Below the pieces are notes generated by a model. It searched no databases, was not told the origin of the DNA, and saw only the letters and a list, made by a program, of their open reading frames with translations. Both the position numbers and the translations under genes were made by a program. Source: Streptomyces sp. NRRL B-3428 (GTDB lineage: Bacteria; Actinomycetota; Actinomycetes; Streptomycetales; Streptomycetaceae). From it: a stretch of DNA of 64,000 bases. The stretch is taken from positions 35,918-99,917 of the forward strand of contig JOGW01000025.1 of NCBI GenBank assembly GCA_000721375.1, in the 5' to 3' direction. Of this stretch, positions 34,436-42,532 are shown piece after piece (position 1 is the first letter of the stretch; each line of letters starts with the position of its first letter).

Positions 34436-35774
34436 TGGCCAGCGTCCGGCCCACCCCACCACGCCCGCCGCTGACCGCATAGGCGACCGCGTCCGCGAGC
34501 GGCTCCAGATCGTCCTCGACAAGTGGTGACACGGTGATGCGTACGCCCGGAGCCGCATCGATCCGGAATCGCGCTCCCGGCGCGACCGCCCACCCCGACT
34601 GCAACAGCCGCGCCACGGCGCCCGTTTCGTCCGGAACCGGCACCCACACGTTCAGCCCACTGCGCCCGTACGCCTCGACGCCCCTGCGCCCCAGTGCGAC
34701 CACCAGGGCGTCGCGCCGCCGGGCATAGGTGGCCGCGACCTGCGCCGGCACCACCGCGCCCGAGGTCCACAGTTCGACGACCACACGCTGCACGATCCGG
34801 CTCACCCAGCCCGGACCGAGCCGCTGCCGCCCCCGCACCCGGTCGACCGTGACCTCGTCACCGGTCAGGACGGCGAGGCGCAGATCGGGCCCGTACGCCT
34901 TGGCCACCGAACGCACGAGCACCCAGCTCCCCTTGCCCGTCGCAAGGGGGTGCAGCGGCAGATCGACGATGCCGTGCCCGTGGTCGTCCTCGACAAGGAG
35001 GACCGAGGGGTGCGCCTTGAGGACGGCCCGCAGCGCCCGCGCGCGGGAGGCACCGATCGCCGCACCCGTCGGGTTCTGCGCCCGATCCGTGACGATCACC
35101 GCCCGCGCACCCTCGCGCAGCGCCCGCTCGACCGCGTCGGGCTCGGGGCCTTCGTCGTCCACGGCCACGGGAACGGCCCGCAGACCCAGCGCCGGGATGA
35201 GGTCGAGCAACGCGCCCCAGCCCGGATCCTCCACCGCGACCGCGTCACCGGGCCGCAGATGCGCGGCGAGCACCCGCTCGATGGCGTCCAGGGAACCCGA
35301 TGCGACGGCGATGGGCCCGCCAGGAACGCCGTCGGCGTCGAATGCGGCCCTGGCCAGCTTGTCGAGGTCCGGATCGAGAGCGGCCTCCCCGTACATGACC
35401 GGCTGCCGGTCGCTGCGCGCGGCCGCCGCGGCGAACGGCCCGGCGAGCGGGGGCAGCAGTGCGGGATCGGGATTGCCGAGCGAGACGTCCCGTACACCTG
35501 CGGGCGCCTCCACCCGGATCGCGTCGCGCGCGGTGCTCGCGGGCCGGGAACGCACCCGGCTGCCGCGCCGGCCCGCCGTCTCGATCACCCCGCGTTCGCG
35601 CAGCGTGCGATACGCGGCCGCCACCGTATTGGGATTGACCCCGAGCTCCTGGGCCAACTCCCGCATGGGCGGCAGCACTTGGCCGGGCTCCAGCTCGCCG
35701 CGGCCCACCGCACCCTCGACGCTGGCGGCAATGTCTGCTGCGCGTCGACCTTCGATCCGATATCCTCCTAGCAC
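34431..35774 (-). CDS. MocR/PdxR-type GntR regulator with aminotransferase domain
   Basis: A 447-residue fusion of a GntR winged helix (LEPGQVLPPMRELAQELGVN, then PNTVAAAYRTLRERGVIE) and a fold-type-I aminotransferase domain. The PLP Lys is K292 in SVAKAYGPDLRL and AVEDPGWGALLDL is conserved. MocR proteins regulate PLP, GABA or related metabolism and often their divergent neighbour. The GTG at 35774 is seven bases after a CATAAT -10 element, so the mRNA is probably leaderless; the in-frame AGGAGG four codons later argues against any obvious alternative start codon. Its divergent neighbour is a PNPOx-like protein. Confidence 0.85.
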   Translation of the reverse strand: MLGGYRIEGRRAADIAASVEGAVGRGELEPGQVLPPMRELAQELGVNPNTVAAAYRTLRERGVIETAGRRGSRVRSRPASTARDAIRVEAPAGVRDVSLGNPDPALLPPLAGPFAAAAARSDRQPVMYGEAALDPDLDKLARAAFDADGVPGGPIAVASGSLDAIERVLAAHLRPGDAVAVEDPGWGALLDLIPALGLRAVPVAVDDEGPEPDAVERALREGARAVIVTDRAQNPTGAAIGASRARALRAVLKAHPSVLLVEDDHGHGIVDLPLHPLATGKGSWVLVRSVAKAYGPDLRLAVLTGDEVTVDRVRGRQRLGPGWVSRIVQRVVVELWTSGAVVPAQVAATYARRRDALVVALGRRGVEAYGRSGLNVWVPVPDETGAVARLLQSGWAVAPGARFRIDAAPGVRITVSPLVEDDLEPLADAVAYAVSGGRGGVGRTLAT

Positions 35775-35781
35775 AAACCAG

Positions 35782-35810
35782 ATTATGCACTAGTGCAATG
35801 GAGATCGCAA
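35782..35810. promoter_or_regulatory. MocR promoter with overlapping 12-bp palindrome
   Basis: On the minus strand TTGCGA (35805-35810) and CATAAT (35782-35787) are 17 bases apart, a good promoter for the MocR gene. The perfect palindrome TGCACTAGTGCA (35786-35797) overlaps the -10 and lies just before the divergent gene, so a bound regulator would affect both. Confidence 0.6.
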
Positions 35811-36499
35811 TGAGCGTTGCGCCGGAGACGACCGAGCCGAGCACCACCCAGGGCTCGTATGCACCGACGGAGCGCACCGTCCCCACCCGTTCCAAGGAAC
35901 GTGCGCACTATGACCGGGAATTGGTGCATTCGATACTCGACGAGACCTACCTCTGCCACATGGGCTTCGTCCGCGAGGGCGCGCCGGTCGTGCTGCCGAC
36001 GCTCTACGGGCGGGTCGGCGAGGTCCTTTACGTTCACGGGTCCACAGGCTCGCGCCCGCTGCGCATGGCCGGCAAGGCCGACCCGGGCCTGGCCGTCTGT
36101 CTGACCGTGACGCATGTGGACGGCCTGGTTCTTGCCCGCTCGGCCTTCCACCACTCGATCAACTACCGCTCCGTGGTGGTGCACGGCATCGCGCACCAGG
36201 TCACCGACCCCGAAGAGAAGCGCATGGCGCTCGACGCCCTGGTCGACCACGTGGTGAGCGGCCGTGCCGCCGACTCCCGTCCCGCCAACACCAAGGAACT
36301 GGCCGCCACGGCGGTACTCCGCGTCGACCTGAACGAGGTCTCCGCCAAGATCCGCACCGGCGGCCCCAACGACGACGCGGAGGACATGGGCCTCCCGCAC
36401 TGGGCCGGCGTCGTCCCGGCGGCCCGCACATACGGCGAGCCGATCCCGTCGGCGGACCTGGAGCCCGGCATCGAACTGCCGGCGTACCTGCGCCGCTGA
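35810..36499 (+). CDS. Pyridoxamine 5'-phosphate oxidase-like FMN-binding protein
   Basis: A 229-residue split-barrel protein of the Pyridox_ox_2 group (related to NimA). It shows HSILDETYLCHMGFVREGAP, VVLPTLYGRVGEVLYVHGST and SAFHHSINYRSVVVHGIAH. Family members bind FMN or PLP-like ligands and reduce nitro or other compounds. ATG 35810 is preferred over ATG 35798 because GGAG lies six bases before it. Divergence from a MocR-type regulator suggests vitamin B6-linked control. A strong terminator follows at 36521. Confidence 0.8.
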   Translation: MSVAPETTEPSTTQGSYAPTERTVPTRSKERAHYDRELVHSILDETYLCHMGFVREGAPVVLPTLYGRVGEVLYVHGSTGSRPLRMAGKADPGLAVCLTVTHVDGLVLARSAFHHSINYRSVVVHGIAHQVTDPEEKRMALDALVDHVVSGRAADSRPANTKELAATAVLRVDLNEVSAKIRTGGPNDDAEDMGLPHWAGVVPAARTYGEPIPSADLEPGIELPAYLRR

Positions 36500-36520
36500 C
36501 GGTCCCGATCGACCACACGC

Positions 36521-36551
36521 AAGGGCCGCCCTCTGCACGAGGGCGGCCCTT
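36521..36551. terminator. Strong bidirectional terminator
   Basis: AAGGGCCGCCCTC (36521-36533) and GAGGGCGGCCCTT (36539-36551) form a perfect 13-bp stem with a 5-base loop between convergent genes. Confidence 0.85.
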
Positions 36552-36572
36552 CCGCGCTGCCGAGAAGCCTTC

Positions 36573-37535
36573 CTACGTACGAGAAGCGCCCCGGGTCTCC
36601 GCCACGGCGAGCCCCGCCAGCGCGAGGAGCATCAGCAGCGTCCCCACCACGGTGGCCGCCGTGAGGCGCTCGCCGAACGCGAGCACCGCGAGGATCGCCG
36701 CGCTGACCGGTTCGAGCAGCATGATCACAGAGACGGTGGCCGAGCGGACGGCCGCCGCCCCCGCGAAGTACAGGGCGTAGGCGAGCGCGGTCGGTACGGC
36801 CGCGACGTACAGCATCAGACCGAAGACCTGCCCGAGTTGGGCGGTGCCCGGCATCAGCCCCTCGGCCGCGGCGAACGGCAGCAGGCACAGCGAGGAAACC
36901 CCGAAGGTCCACACGGTCGTGGTGTGGGTGTCGCCGCCCGAACCGTCCCTGCCCCACCAGCGCGTGAGCAGGGTCATCACCGCGTAGCCGGCCGCCGAGG
37001 CGACCGCGAGCAGCACGCCCAGCGGCCTGACCTCACCGGCGCCGCCCTCGCCGCCGCCGAACACGAGCACGACGAGGCCGGCGAGCGCACCCGCGACCGC
37101 CAGCACACCGCCCGCGCCCAGACGTTCACCGAGCAGTACCCGGGCGCCGAGCGCGATCAGGACAGGTCCTGCGCCCAGCGTGACCACCGTGCCGACGGCG
37201 AGACCGGTGACCGACACCGCCGCGAAGTAGGCGGTCTGGAACGCGGCGAGGGCGACCCCGAGCGCGATCATCCGCCCGGGCCGCACCCTGGTACGTACGC
37301 GGTCACGGCGACGGAACATGCCGACTGCCAACAGCAGTACGAGACCGCCGGCACAGCGCCAGAACGACAGGGCGATCGGCCGCAGTTCACTGGCCTCGAA
37401 CACCAGGAGCGCGGCGGCGCCCGCGGTCCCCCAGGCGACACCGGCGACGATCAGATACAGCAGCCCACGTCCGACAGACAGGGAAGGGGAACCGGAGGCG
37501 ACAACAGCGCCCCGGATGGAAACAGCATTGGACAC
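36573..37535 (-). CDS. EamA/DMT family transporter
   Basis: A 320-residue polytopic exporter-type protein with two EamA repeats. The first opens [20 protein letters not shown] and the second contains [20 protein letters not shown]. It ends in [20 protein letters not shown], the typical EamA signature. The start is GTG 37535. It lies downstream of another DMT gene on the same strand (159-base gap), so the two may have arisen by duplication, although their sequences are clearly diverged. Substrate is unknown. Confidence 0.85.
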   Translation of the reverse strand: MSNAVSIRGAVVASGSPSLSVGRGLLYLIVAGVAWGTAGAAALLVFEASELRPIALSFWRCAGGLVLLLAVGMFRRRDRVRTRVRPGRMIALGVALAAFQTAYFAAVSVTGLAVGTVVTLGAGPVLIALGARVLLGERLGAGGVLAVAGALAGLVVLVFGGGEGGAGEVRPLGVLLAVASAAGYAVMTLLTRWWGRDGSGGDTHTTTVWTFGVSSLCLLPFAAAEGLMPGTAQLGQVFGLMLYVAAVPTALAYALYFAGAAAVRSATVSVIMLLEPVSAAILAVLAFGERLTAATVVGTLLMLLALAGLAVAETRGASRT

Positions 37536-37693
37536 GAGACTCTCCGCGTAGGACAGAACGAAAGGACTGTCGTCTGCGGGCAGCCGTCAGCCGCTCGGGA
37601 ACTCCCCGAGCGCATACGGTGGATGGTCCGGCCGCCCGCGCCTAGGCGGCAGGAGGGGGAAGGACAAGAGCTCGTGCGTGCATGATCGCCACC

Positions 37694-38698
37694 CTACGCG
37701 TCGGTCCGGCTCGGGGACAACGCCGTTTCCTGTTCCGGGACTCCGGCCGCGACAGGCTCGGGCGCCGCCTTCACGGGCGTGGCGGACTGCGCGATGAACG
37801 CACCCACGAGCACCACCGCACCACCGATGATCTGCGGCGCGGAGAGATGCTCACCGAGCAGGATCCACGCGAGTACGGTCGCGACGACCGCCTCGAGGTA
37901 GGCGACGACTCCGGCCACCTGGGGCGAGAGCCGGCGCAAGGACAGCAGCCCGGTGCCGTACGCGAGCACGGTGGCGATCAGCACCACCCAGCCGAGCAGC
38001 AGCCACCCCGGCAGCGACGTACCGTCCATGTCGGCGCTGCCCGCGAGCACCGACCAGTCCATCTCCCAGGGGCGGGCGATGACGGTCAGGATCACGGCGC
38101 CGATCAGCATGCCGAACGCGATGACGCCGAGCGGATCAGGTGCCTGGTCTCCCGAGTCGCTGCCGTGGTCACCGAGGATGAAGTAACCGGCCTGACAGAC
38201 CGCGGCGCCGAGACCGAGCAGTACACCGATGACGTCGAAGCTGAGCCCGGCCCAGACCTCGACCACACAGGCGAGCCCGCCGACCGCGAGCACGACGCCG
38301 ACGGCCGCGGCCCGGGTGACATGGCGGCGCTGCACGAACCGGATCCACAGGAGCACGAGCGCCGGGCCCAGATATTCGATCAGGAGGGCAACGCCCACCG
38401 GGATGCGCGAGATCGCGGCGAAGTAGCACGCCTGGACACCGGCCACGGCGAACAGACCGAAGCCGGCGAGCAACGCGGGCCTGCGCAGCAGCAGTTCACG
38501 ATGGCGCCAGGCCACCGGCAGCATCACCAGCGCCGCTCCCGCCACCCGCAACCAGACCACATGCAGCGGGTCGAGCCCCGCTGTGATCAGCGGCTTCGCC
38601 GCAACGCCGGAGCCGCCGAAAGCCAGCGCCGACACCAGAGCGAGCGTCAGTCCGACGCTGCGGCCCCGGTCCCCTTGAATCCCCTTGGACGTAGACAC
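37694..38698 (-). CDS. EamA/DMT family transporter (RhtA-like)
   Basis: A 334-residue DMT transporter: GLTLALVSALAFGGSGVAAK at the N-terminus, ACYFAAISRIPVGVALLIEY in the middle and a C-terminal VAGVVAYLEAVVATVLAWIL. The segment PVGVALLIEYLGPALVLLW resembles RhtA/YwfM-type amino-acid exporters. It ends with a charged cytoplasmic tail. It sits upstream of the other EamA gene at 36573. Substrate is not determinable from sequence. Confidence 0.85.
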   Translation of the reverse strand: MSTSKGIQGDRGRSVGLTLALVSALAFGGSGVAAKPLITAGLDPLHVVWLRVAGAALVMLPVAWRHRELLLRRPALLAGFGLFAVAGVQACYFAAISRIPVGVALLIEYLGPALVLLWIRFVQRRHVTRAAAVGVVLAVGGLACVVEVWAGLSFDVIGVLLGLGAAVCQAGYFILGDHGSDSGDQAPDPLGVIAFGMLIGAVILTVIARPWEMDWSVLAGSADMDGTSLPGWLLLGWVVLIATVLAYGTGLLSLRRLSPQVAGVVAYLEAVVATVLAWILLGEHLSAPQIIGGAVVLVGAFIAQSATPVKAAPEPVAAGVPEQETALSPSRTDA

Positions 38699-38704
38699 GC
38701 GGAC

Positions 38705-38821
38705 ATGATGACAGGCGGCGTCATGACCGTCACCACCGATACCCCTGACATCTCGGAGAGCGAGACGGCCGTGGGCGGCACACTTGCAGAAGCCGGGACC
38801 GCTCAGCTGCGGCAGCCGTGA
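38705..38821 (+). CDS. Possible 38-residue small ORF
   Basis: An ORF from ATG 38705 (MMTGGVMTVTTDTPDISESE) ends at TGA 38821 between two minus-strand genes. Its codons have high G/C third positions, but there is no good ribosome site and no family. It may be a relic or chance frame. Confidence 0.2.
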   Translation: MMTGGVMTVTTDTPDISESETAVGGTLAEAGTAQLRQP

Positions 38822-38825
38822 CCGC

Positions 38826-39491
38826 TCAGCCCATCAACGGCCCGCCGAAGCCCGCATCGATCCGCTCCAGCAACTCGTTCGCATCCACCCCGGCCCGGCG
38901 CAGAATCTCCACCCCACGGCAGTCCTCGTCCGAGGCGAGCGCCGCAAGGACATCGGTTCCGTCCGCCGCCCCGCGCCCGCCCGCGCGGGCCCGCGACTGC
39001 GCCAGCTCCATGACGTGCAGCGCGGCGGGCGACCAGCCGGCCGCGTCCCGAGGGCCCTTGTCCCGTACGACGGCATCGGCGCCTTGCCGTGCGACCGGAT
39101 CGGCGCCATCCCCTACGACCGGATCGCCTCCTTGCCGTACGACCCGAGCCACACCGTCCCGTACGACCGGAACCGCGCCCGAATCCTCGACGGTGCCCTG
39201 CCAGCGCAGCCCGTACCCGATGGAGCGCTGCACGAGAAGACCGAGGAGGCGGGCGACCCGGGCACCGTCGCCGAAGACGGCACGGACGGCCGGGTCGGAC
39301 TCGAGCAGGGAGTGCAGCAGGTGGGCGGTGTCGAGCTGACCGTCGCCGCCGCGCACGGCCCGGCGGCGCGCACCGGCGATCACCGACTGGAGCTCCGCGC
39401 TGAGCTCGCCGTCGGGTTCGGTCCGTGGCGGGCACGGACGCGGAACGAACTGTTCGGCATCCGGCCTGGTGGGGCTGTGCACACCCGCCAC
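38826..39491 (-). CDS. Clp N-terminal domain protein with internal 8-residue repeats
   Basis: A protein of about 221 residues with ClpA/ClpC N-terminal-type repeats: SAELQSVIAGARRRAVRGGD then GQLDTAHLLHSLLESDPAVR in the first half, and VLAALASDEDCRGVEILRRA in the second. No ATPase domain follows, so it may be an adaptor-like or substrate-binding protein. Between the halves lies an insertion of five 8-residue units of the form VVRDGVAR / VVRQGGDP / VVGDGADP. The frame is intact. The start is uncertain. Streptomyces has several stand-alone Clp-N proteins of unknown role. Confidence 0.7.
   Translation of the reverse strand: MAGVHSPTRPDAEQFVPRPCPPRTEPDGELSAELQSVIAGARRRAVRGGDGQLDTAHLLHSLLESDPAVRAVFGDGARVARLLGLLVQRSIGYGLRWQGTVEDSGAVPVVRDGVARVVRQGGDPVVGDGADPVARQGADAVVRDKGPRDAAGWSPAALHVMELAQSRARAGGRGAADGTDVLAALASDEDCRGVEILRRAGVDANELLERIDAGFGGPLMG
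39048..39167 (-). repeat. 24-bp coding minisatellite, five units
   Basis: Read on the minus strand, five consecutive 24-base units begin GTCGTACGG or a variant (39167-39144, 39143-39120, 39119-39096, 39095-39072, 39071-39048). Each encodes eight residues: VVRDGVAR, VVRQGGDP, VVGDGADP, VARQGADA, VVRDKGPR. The array separates the two halves of the Clp-N domain. Confidence 0.75.
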
Positions 39492-39780
39492 CCCATCAGG
39501 CCCGCCCCCGCCCCGGCATCCCCGGCGGGAAGCATCTTCGCGTCCGACGCAGGTTGGGGATGCCTGTACGAGTTCTCCTCCTTACGGATGAGAACTCCCG
39601 TCACCATGTGAGGGGCGTGCGGGCTTGCAGCGCACTCCCCCTGCGCAACCACGGCCCACCCTGGCTCGTCCCCCAAAGCACCCGAGCAACACCCGAGCAC
39701 TGTGCGCCGGTTGAGCCCCAGGCACCCGGCACCCCGTCCTCGGCACCCGGCACATGCGCACGACCCGGAAAGGAGTCGCC

Positions 39781-40017
39781 ATGCCCCGCGCCACCCGCCC
39801 GCCCCGGCCGCGCGACTCCCTGCCGCAGGAGTGCGGCTGCTGGCTGGTGGCACTGCCCGCGGTCGACGGCAAGCAGTATGTGTACCGCGTGTACGCGCCC
39901 GAGGACGCCCTGCCCGCGGATCTGTTCTGGGAGGCCTGGCACTGCCATGATGAGGGCCCGCATCCGCGCGCGTTCGATGTCTTCGACGCCGCGGTGATCC
40001 GCCGGATCGGCCGCTGA
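39781..40017 (+). CDS. Small hypothetical protein
   Basis: A 78-residue protein starting at ATG 39781 with GGAAAGGAG seven bases upstream, a very good ribosome site. It begins with a basic Pro/Arg segment, then ECGCWLVALPAVDGKQYVYR and FDVFDAAVIRRIGR. Three Cys and many aromatic residues are present. No family is recognised, but codon use is normal for the genome. The roughly 290 bases upstream of it hold no gene I can support. Confidence 0.6.
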   Translation: MPRATRPPRPRDSLPQECGCWLVALPAVDGKQYVYRVYAPEDALPADLFWEAWHCHDEGPHPRAFDVFDAAVIRRIGR

Positions 40018-40146
40018 AGATCCGCAGGCGCCGGCGAAAACCCCTAGTCGCAAGGCCCGAAGCAGGAGCTCCACAATTTCTGACGAGTCGTCAGTCTTGT
40101 AACTTCCCCTGCACGCGGATACGTTCCGCGACACCGCCGCTGCGCC

Positions 40147-40209
40147 AGGGCCTGTCTTGTGGATCATGCCAGACTCCGCGAGCCCGGCATGATCCACAAG
40201 ACAGGCCCT
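40147..40209. mobile_element. 63-bp palindromic MITE-like element or IS remnant
   Basis: A perfect 24-bp inverted repeat: left arm 40147-40170 (AGGGCCTGTCTTGTGGATCA plus TGCC), right arm 40186-40209, with a 15-base centre. The outer sequence AGGGCCTGTCTTGTGGATC resembles terminal repeats of Streptomyces IS5-like elements (from memory). It may double as a terminator for the gene at 39781. Confidence 0.5.
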
Positions 40210-40243
40210 ACAGCCGCAGCGCCATACGAGAAGGGGTGGTCGC

Positions 40244-40672
40244 ATGGCCGAAGTCAGCGCGGAAGCACGCATAGACGCTCCCGCCGAGAAGGTCTGGGAG
40301 AAGCTCACTGACTTCTCCGTGTTCGGCGAGTGGAGCGTGACGCACACGGGCTTCCCCAAGGGGGCGCCCGAATCGCTCGCCCAGGGCGACACGTTCGAGG
40401 AGAGCATGAAGCTCATGGGCTTCCCCGCGGACGCGGTCTGGACGGTCGAATCCCTTGAGGACGGCCGCTCGTTCACCATCCGCGGCAAGGGCCCGATGGG
40501 TGTGAACCTGAAGCAGGCCTACACCCTGACGCCCGACGGCGAGGCCACGGTGATGCGTATCGAGGGCGAGTTCACGGGTGCGGCCGTGACGTTGATGGCG
40601 GGCAAGCTCAAGGACTCCGCGACGGCGGCGCTCAACGAGTCGCTGCGCAAGCTGAGCGCGCTCATCGTCTGA
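40244..40672 (+). CDS. SRPBCC (START-like) family protein
   Basis: A 142-residue single-domain protein of the polyketide-cyclase/SRPBCC superfamily. It begins MAEVSAEARIDAPAEKVWEK, has GEWSVTHTGFPKG, and ends with ATAALNESLRKLSALI, the long C-terminal helix. Such proteins bind hydrophobic ligands; some are polyketide cyclases or co-chaperones. No biosynthetic genes are nearby. ATG 40244 follows AGAAGGGG. A strong terminator follows. Confidence 0.8.
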   Translation: MAEVSAEARIDAPAEKVWEKLTDFSVFGEWSVTHTGFPKGAPESLAQGDTFEESMKLMGFPADAVWTVESLEDGRSFTIRGKGPMGVNLKQAYTLTPDGEATVMRIEGEFTGAAVTLMAGKLKDSATAALNESLRKLSALIV

Positions 40673-40683
40673 TCCCGGACACG

Positions 40684-40725
40684 CGCACAGGAGCCCCACG
40701 CGAACTCGCGTGGGGCTCCTGTGCG
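40684..40725. terminator. Strong bidirectional terminator
   Basis: A 20-bp perfect inverted repeat, CGCACAGGAGCCCCACGCGA (40684-40703) and its complement (40706-40725), followed by TTCAT. It lies between the convergent SRPBCC and PadR genes. Confidence 0.85.
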
Positions 40726-40757
40726 TTCATATGCCGTCGTTCACCTCGGCCGCGGGA

Positions 40758-41462
40758 TCAGTCCTCGTCGGCGAGGATCAGATACAGCTTCTTGCGGGCC
40801 TCGTTGACGACCGCGAGCGCCTTCTCGCGCTGCTCGGCCGAGCCGGTCTTCCAGACCTGGCCGAAGGCCTCCATCAGACCGAAGCCGGCCTGCCGGATCT
40901 CGTTGACCTGATCCCAGTCGATACCGCGCCCGGCGTCCTCCCAGGGCGCGTCCGCACCCTCGTCGGCAGCCGTGGTGCCCGCCTCCGTGAGCGAGAACAG
41001 CTTCTTGCCGCCCTCGGTCTCACTGGTGATCAGGCCCTCGTCCTCGAGCAGCTGAAGGGTCGGATAGACCGATCCCGGGCTGGGCTTCCACGCCCCGCCG
41101 CTGCGCTCGGCGATCTCCTGGATCATCTCGTAGCCGTGCATCGGCCGGTCCTTCAAAAGGGCCAGGATCGAGGCGCGCACATCACCGCGCCGCGCACGCC
41201 CGCGGCCACCGCCGCGTCCGCGCCCGCCCCAGGGGCCGGGTCCGCCGAAGCCACGGGGGTCGAAGCCGCCCGGACCGAAGGGCCCGAAGGCGCGCCGGCC
41301 CTCCCGGGGCCCCTCGAAGCCGCCGCCTCCACGCGGGCCGCCGGGCCCGCCGAAACCGGGTCCGAAACCGGGGCCGGGACCTCGCCGACCGAAGCCGCCG
41401 TGGTGCGCGCGGCCGTGCTCGTGCTCATGTCCATGCTCGTGTCCGTGTACATGGGGTCGCAT
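40758..41462 (-). CDS. PadR family regulator with His-rich and Gly-rich N-terminus
   Basis: A 234-residue protein. The N-terminal 90 or so residues are unusual: HVHGHEHGHEHEHGRAHHGG followed by a Gly/Pro/Phe/Arg-rich stretch (GGRGRGGGRGRARRGD). The PadR winged helix follows: ASILALLKDRPMHGYEMIQE and WKPSPGSVYPTLQLLEDEGL, then a helical dimerisation arm. PadR proteins repress stress or efflux genes. The His cluster could bind nickel, copper or zinc and make the regulator metal-responsive. ATG 41462 is chosen; the open frame upstream is not credible. It is probably autoregulated from dyads at 41551-41594. Confidence 0.85.
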   Translation of the reverse strand: MRPHVHGHEHGHEHEHGRAHHGGFGRRGPGPGFGPGFGGPGGPRGGGGFEGPREGRRAFGPFGPGGFDPRGFGGPGPWGGRGRGGGRGRARRGDVRASILALLKDRPMHGYEMIQEIAERSGGAWKPSPGSVYPTLQLLEDEGLITSETEGGKKLFSLTEAGTTAADEGADAPWEDAGRGIDWDQVNEIRQAGFGLMEAFGQVWKTGSAEQREKALAVVNEARKKLYLILADED

Positions 41463-41550
41463 ATCAATCACTTCTTTCGTCTGTCTGCGTAGGGATCGCT
41501 CCTCGCATGGGCGCCGTATGCCGAAACTCGGAATGCGCTGTCGGGAGCGC

Positions 41551-41594
41551 TCGCGATCTTCTTTGAACCATCGCGATGCCTCAACGATATATCG
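41551..41594. promoter_or_regulatory. Dyad symmetries upstream of the PadR gene
   Basis: TCGCGAT (41551-41557) and ATCGCGA (41570-41576) form a perfect dyad with a 12-base spacer. CGATATATCG (41585-41594) is a perfect 10-bp palindrome in unusually AT-rich sequence for this genome. Likely operator and promoter elements of padR. Confidence 0.5.
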
Positions 41595-41643
41595 GTAACT
41601 GTCGGATGACAAGCCCCTCCGACAGGACGTCTTGCCGGCTGGG

Positions 41644-41883
41644 GTGGATCACGCAGGGCCGAACATCGAGTTGTCGTACGTGGACTCGGTGCACGGACGT
41701 CGGCGACGTCTGCTGCGTGACTGTGTGACGGGCCGGTTCGAGGATGTCGCTCCGGTACGTACGTTCCGATGGGCACGCTGTGAGCGTCACTTCCCAGGCT
41801 GGTACTGGGCAGCGACGACAGGGCGACACGTCGGCTTAATCCCATGGCTCTCGACCGTCGAATCAGTCAAGGTGCAGAAGTGA
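41644..41883 (+). pseudogene. TnsA-like transposon endonuclease remnant (N-terminal part)
   Basis: About 79 codons from GTG 41644. The segments LRDCVTGRFEDVAPVRTFRW and HFPGWYWAATTGRHVGLIPW resemble the N-terminus of TnsA-like heteromeric transposase endonuclease subunits of streptomycetes, where the sequence usually continues ESWLERDH. Here it ends after STVESVKVQK, before any catalytic core. No tnsB or other partner is nearby. The stop overlaps the start of the DUF6188 gene. It is best read as a truncated relic. Confidence 0.5.
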
Positions 41884-42308
41884 GCACTGAAGAGAGTCCC
41901 GTCGAGCACGAGGACCGGTGGATCCTGAGCCTTCGCGGCATGAGCGTCACCAAGATCAGCGTGGACTTCCGGCTGGTGCTGGCCCTCGACTCTGACTGGG
42001 AAGTCGCATTGGAAGCGCCTGTCAACCTCTCGCTCGGGACAGCCCACGCCAACCCGTCCGTGCTCTTGAACCCGGAATCGCAGGACGTCGCAGCGGCCCT
42101 CGCACTCTTCGGAGCGAAGGTCCTGTCGGCGGTCGCGTTCAAGTCCGGCACGCTGCGTCTCGTTTTCGACACAGGCCACCACCTGACCTGCTCCTCCGAT
42201 CCATCCTTCGAAGCGTGGCAGGTCACGGGCCCGACGGGATGGCGCTTCGCATCACTGCCTGGAGGCGACATCGCCGTCTGGTCCGGCTCAGGAGCGAGCG
42301 AGTCCTAG
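41880..42308 (+). CDS. DUF6188 family protein
   Basis: A 142-residue protein starting at GTG 41880, overlapping the stop of the TnsA-like remnant. It has the streptomycete family core DRWILSLRGMSVTKISVDFR, then LVLALDSDWEVALEAPVNLS, FGAKVLSAVAFKSGTLRLVF and SFEAWQVTGPTGWRFASLPG. Function is unknown; it is predicted to be a small beta-rich cytoplasmic protein. Homologues are often near contact-dependent or WXG100-type genes, but none are present here. The name DUF6188 is from memory of the family. Confidence 0.65.
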   Translation: MSTEESPVEHEDRWILSLRGMSVTKISVDFRLVLALDSDWEVALEAPVNLSLGTAHANPSVLLNPESQDVAAALALFGAKVLSAVAFKSGTLRLVFDTGHHLTCSSDPSFEAWQVTGPTGWRFASLPGGDIAVWSGSGASES

Positions 42309-42532
42309 CCTCGGCATGCGATGCGGCAGGCACAAGAGCTGCGGTCTGTCTCGACGAACTGAGTCCACGCGTCTCAGCCAATCCAGTCCATGCAGGTCAG
42401 CGGCACGCGGACGACTAACTACGTTGAGACAGGACAGTCTTCGCCGCCGCGGACGTGAGGGCGAGCGAGAGCGGCGCACGCTCGGCTCAGGAGCAGACCG
42501 CAGCCCGCAGCCCGCCCGCGTACCCTCACCCC

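Noticed and set aside
39048..39167. Array considered as a CRISPR
   Set aside because: Units are contiguous 24-mers without spacers and are coding in frame.
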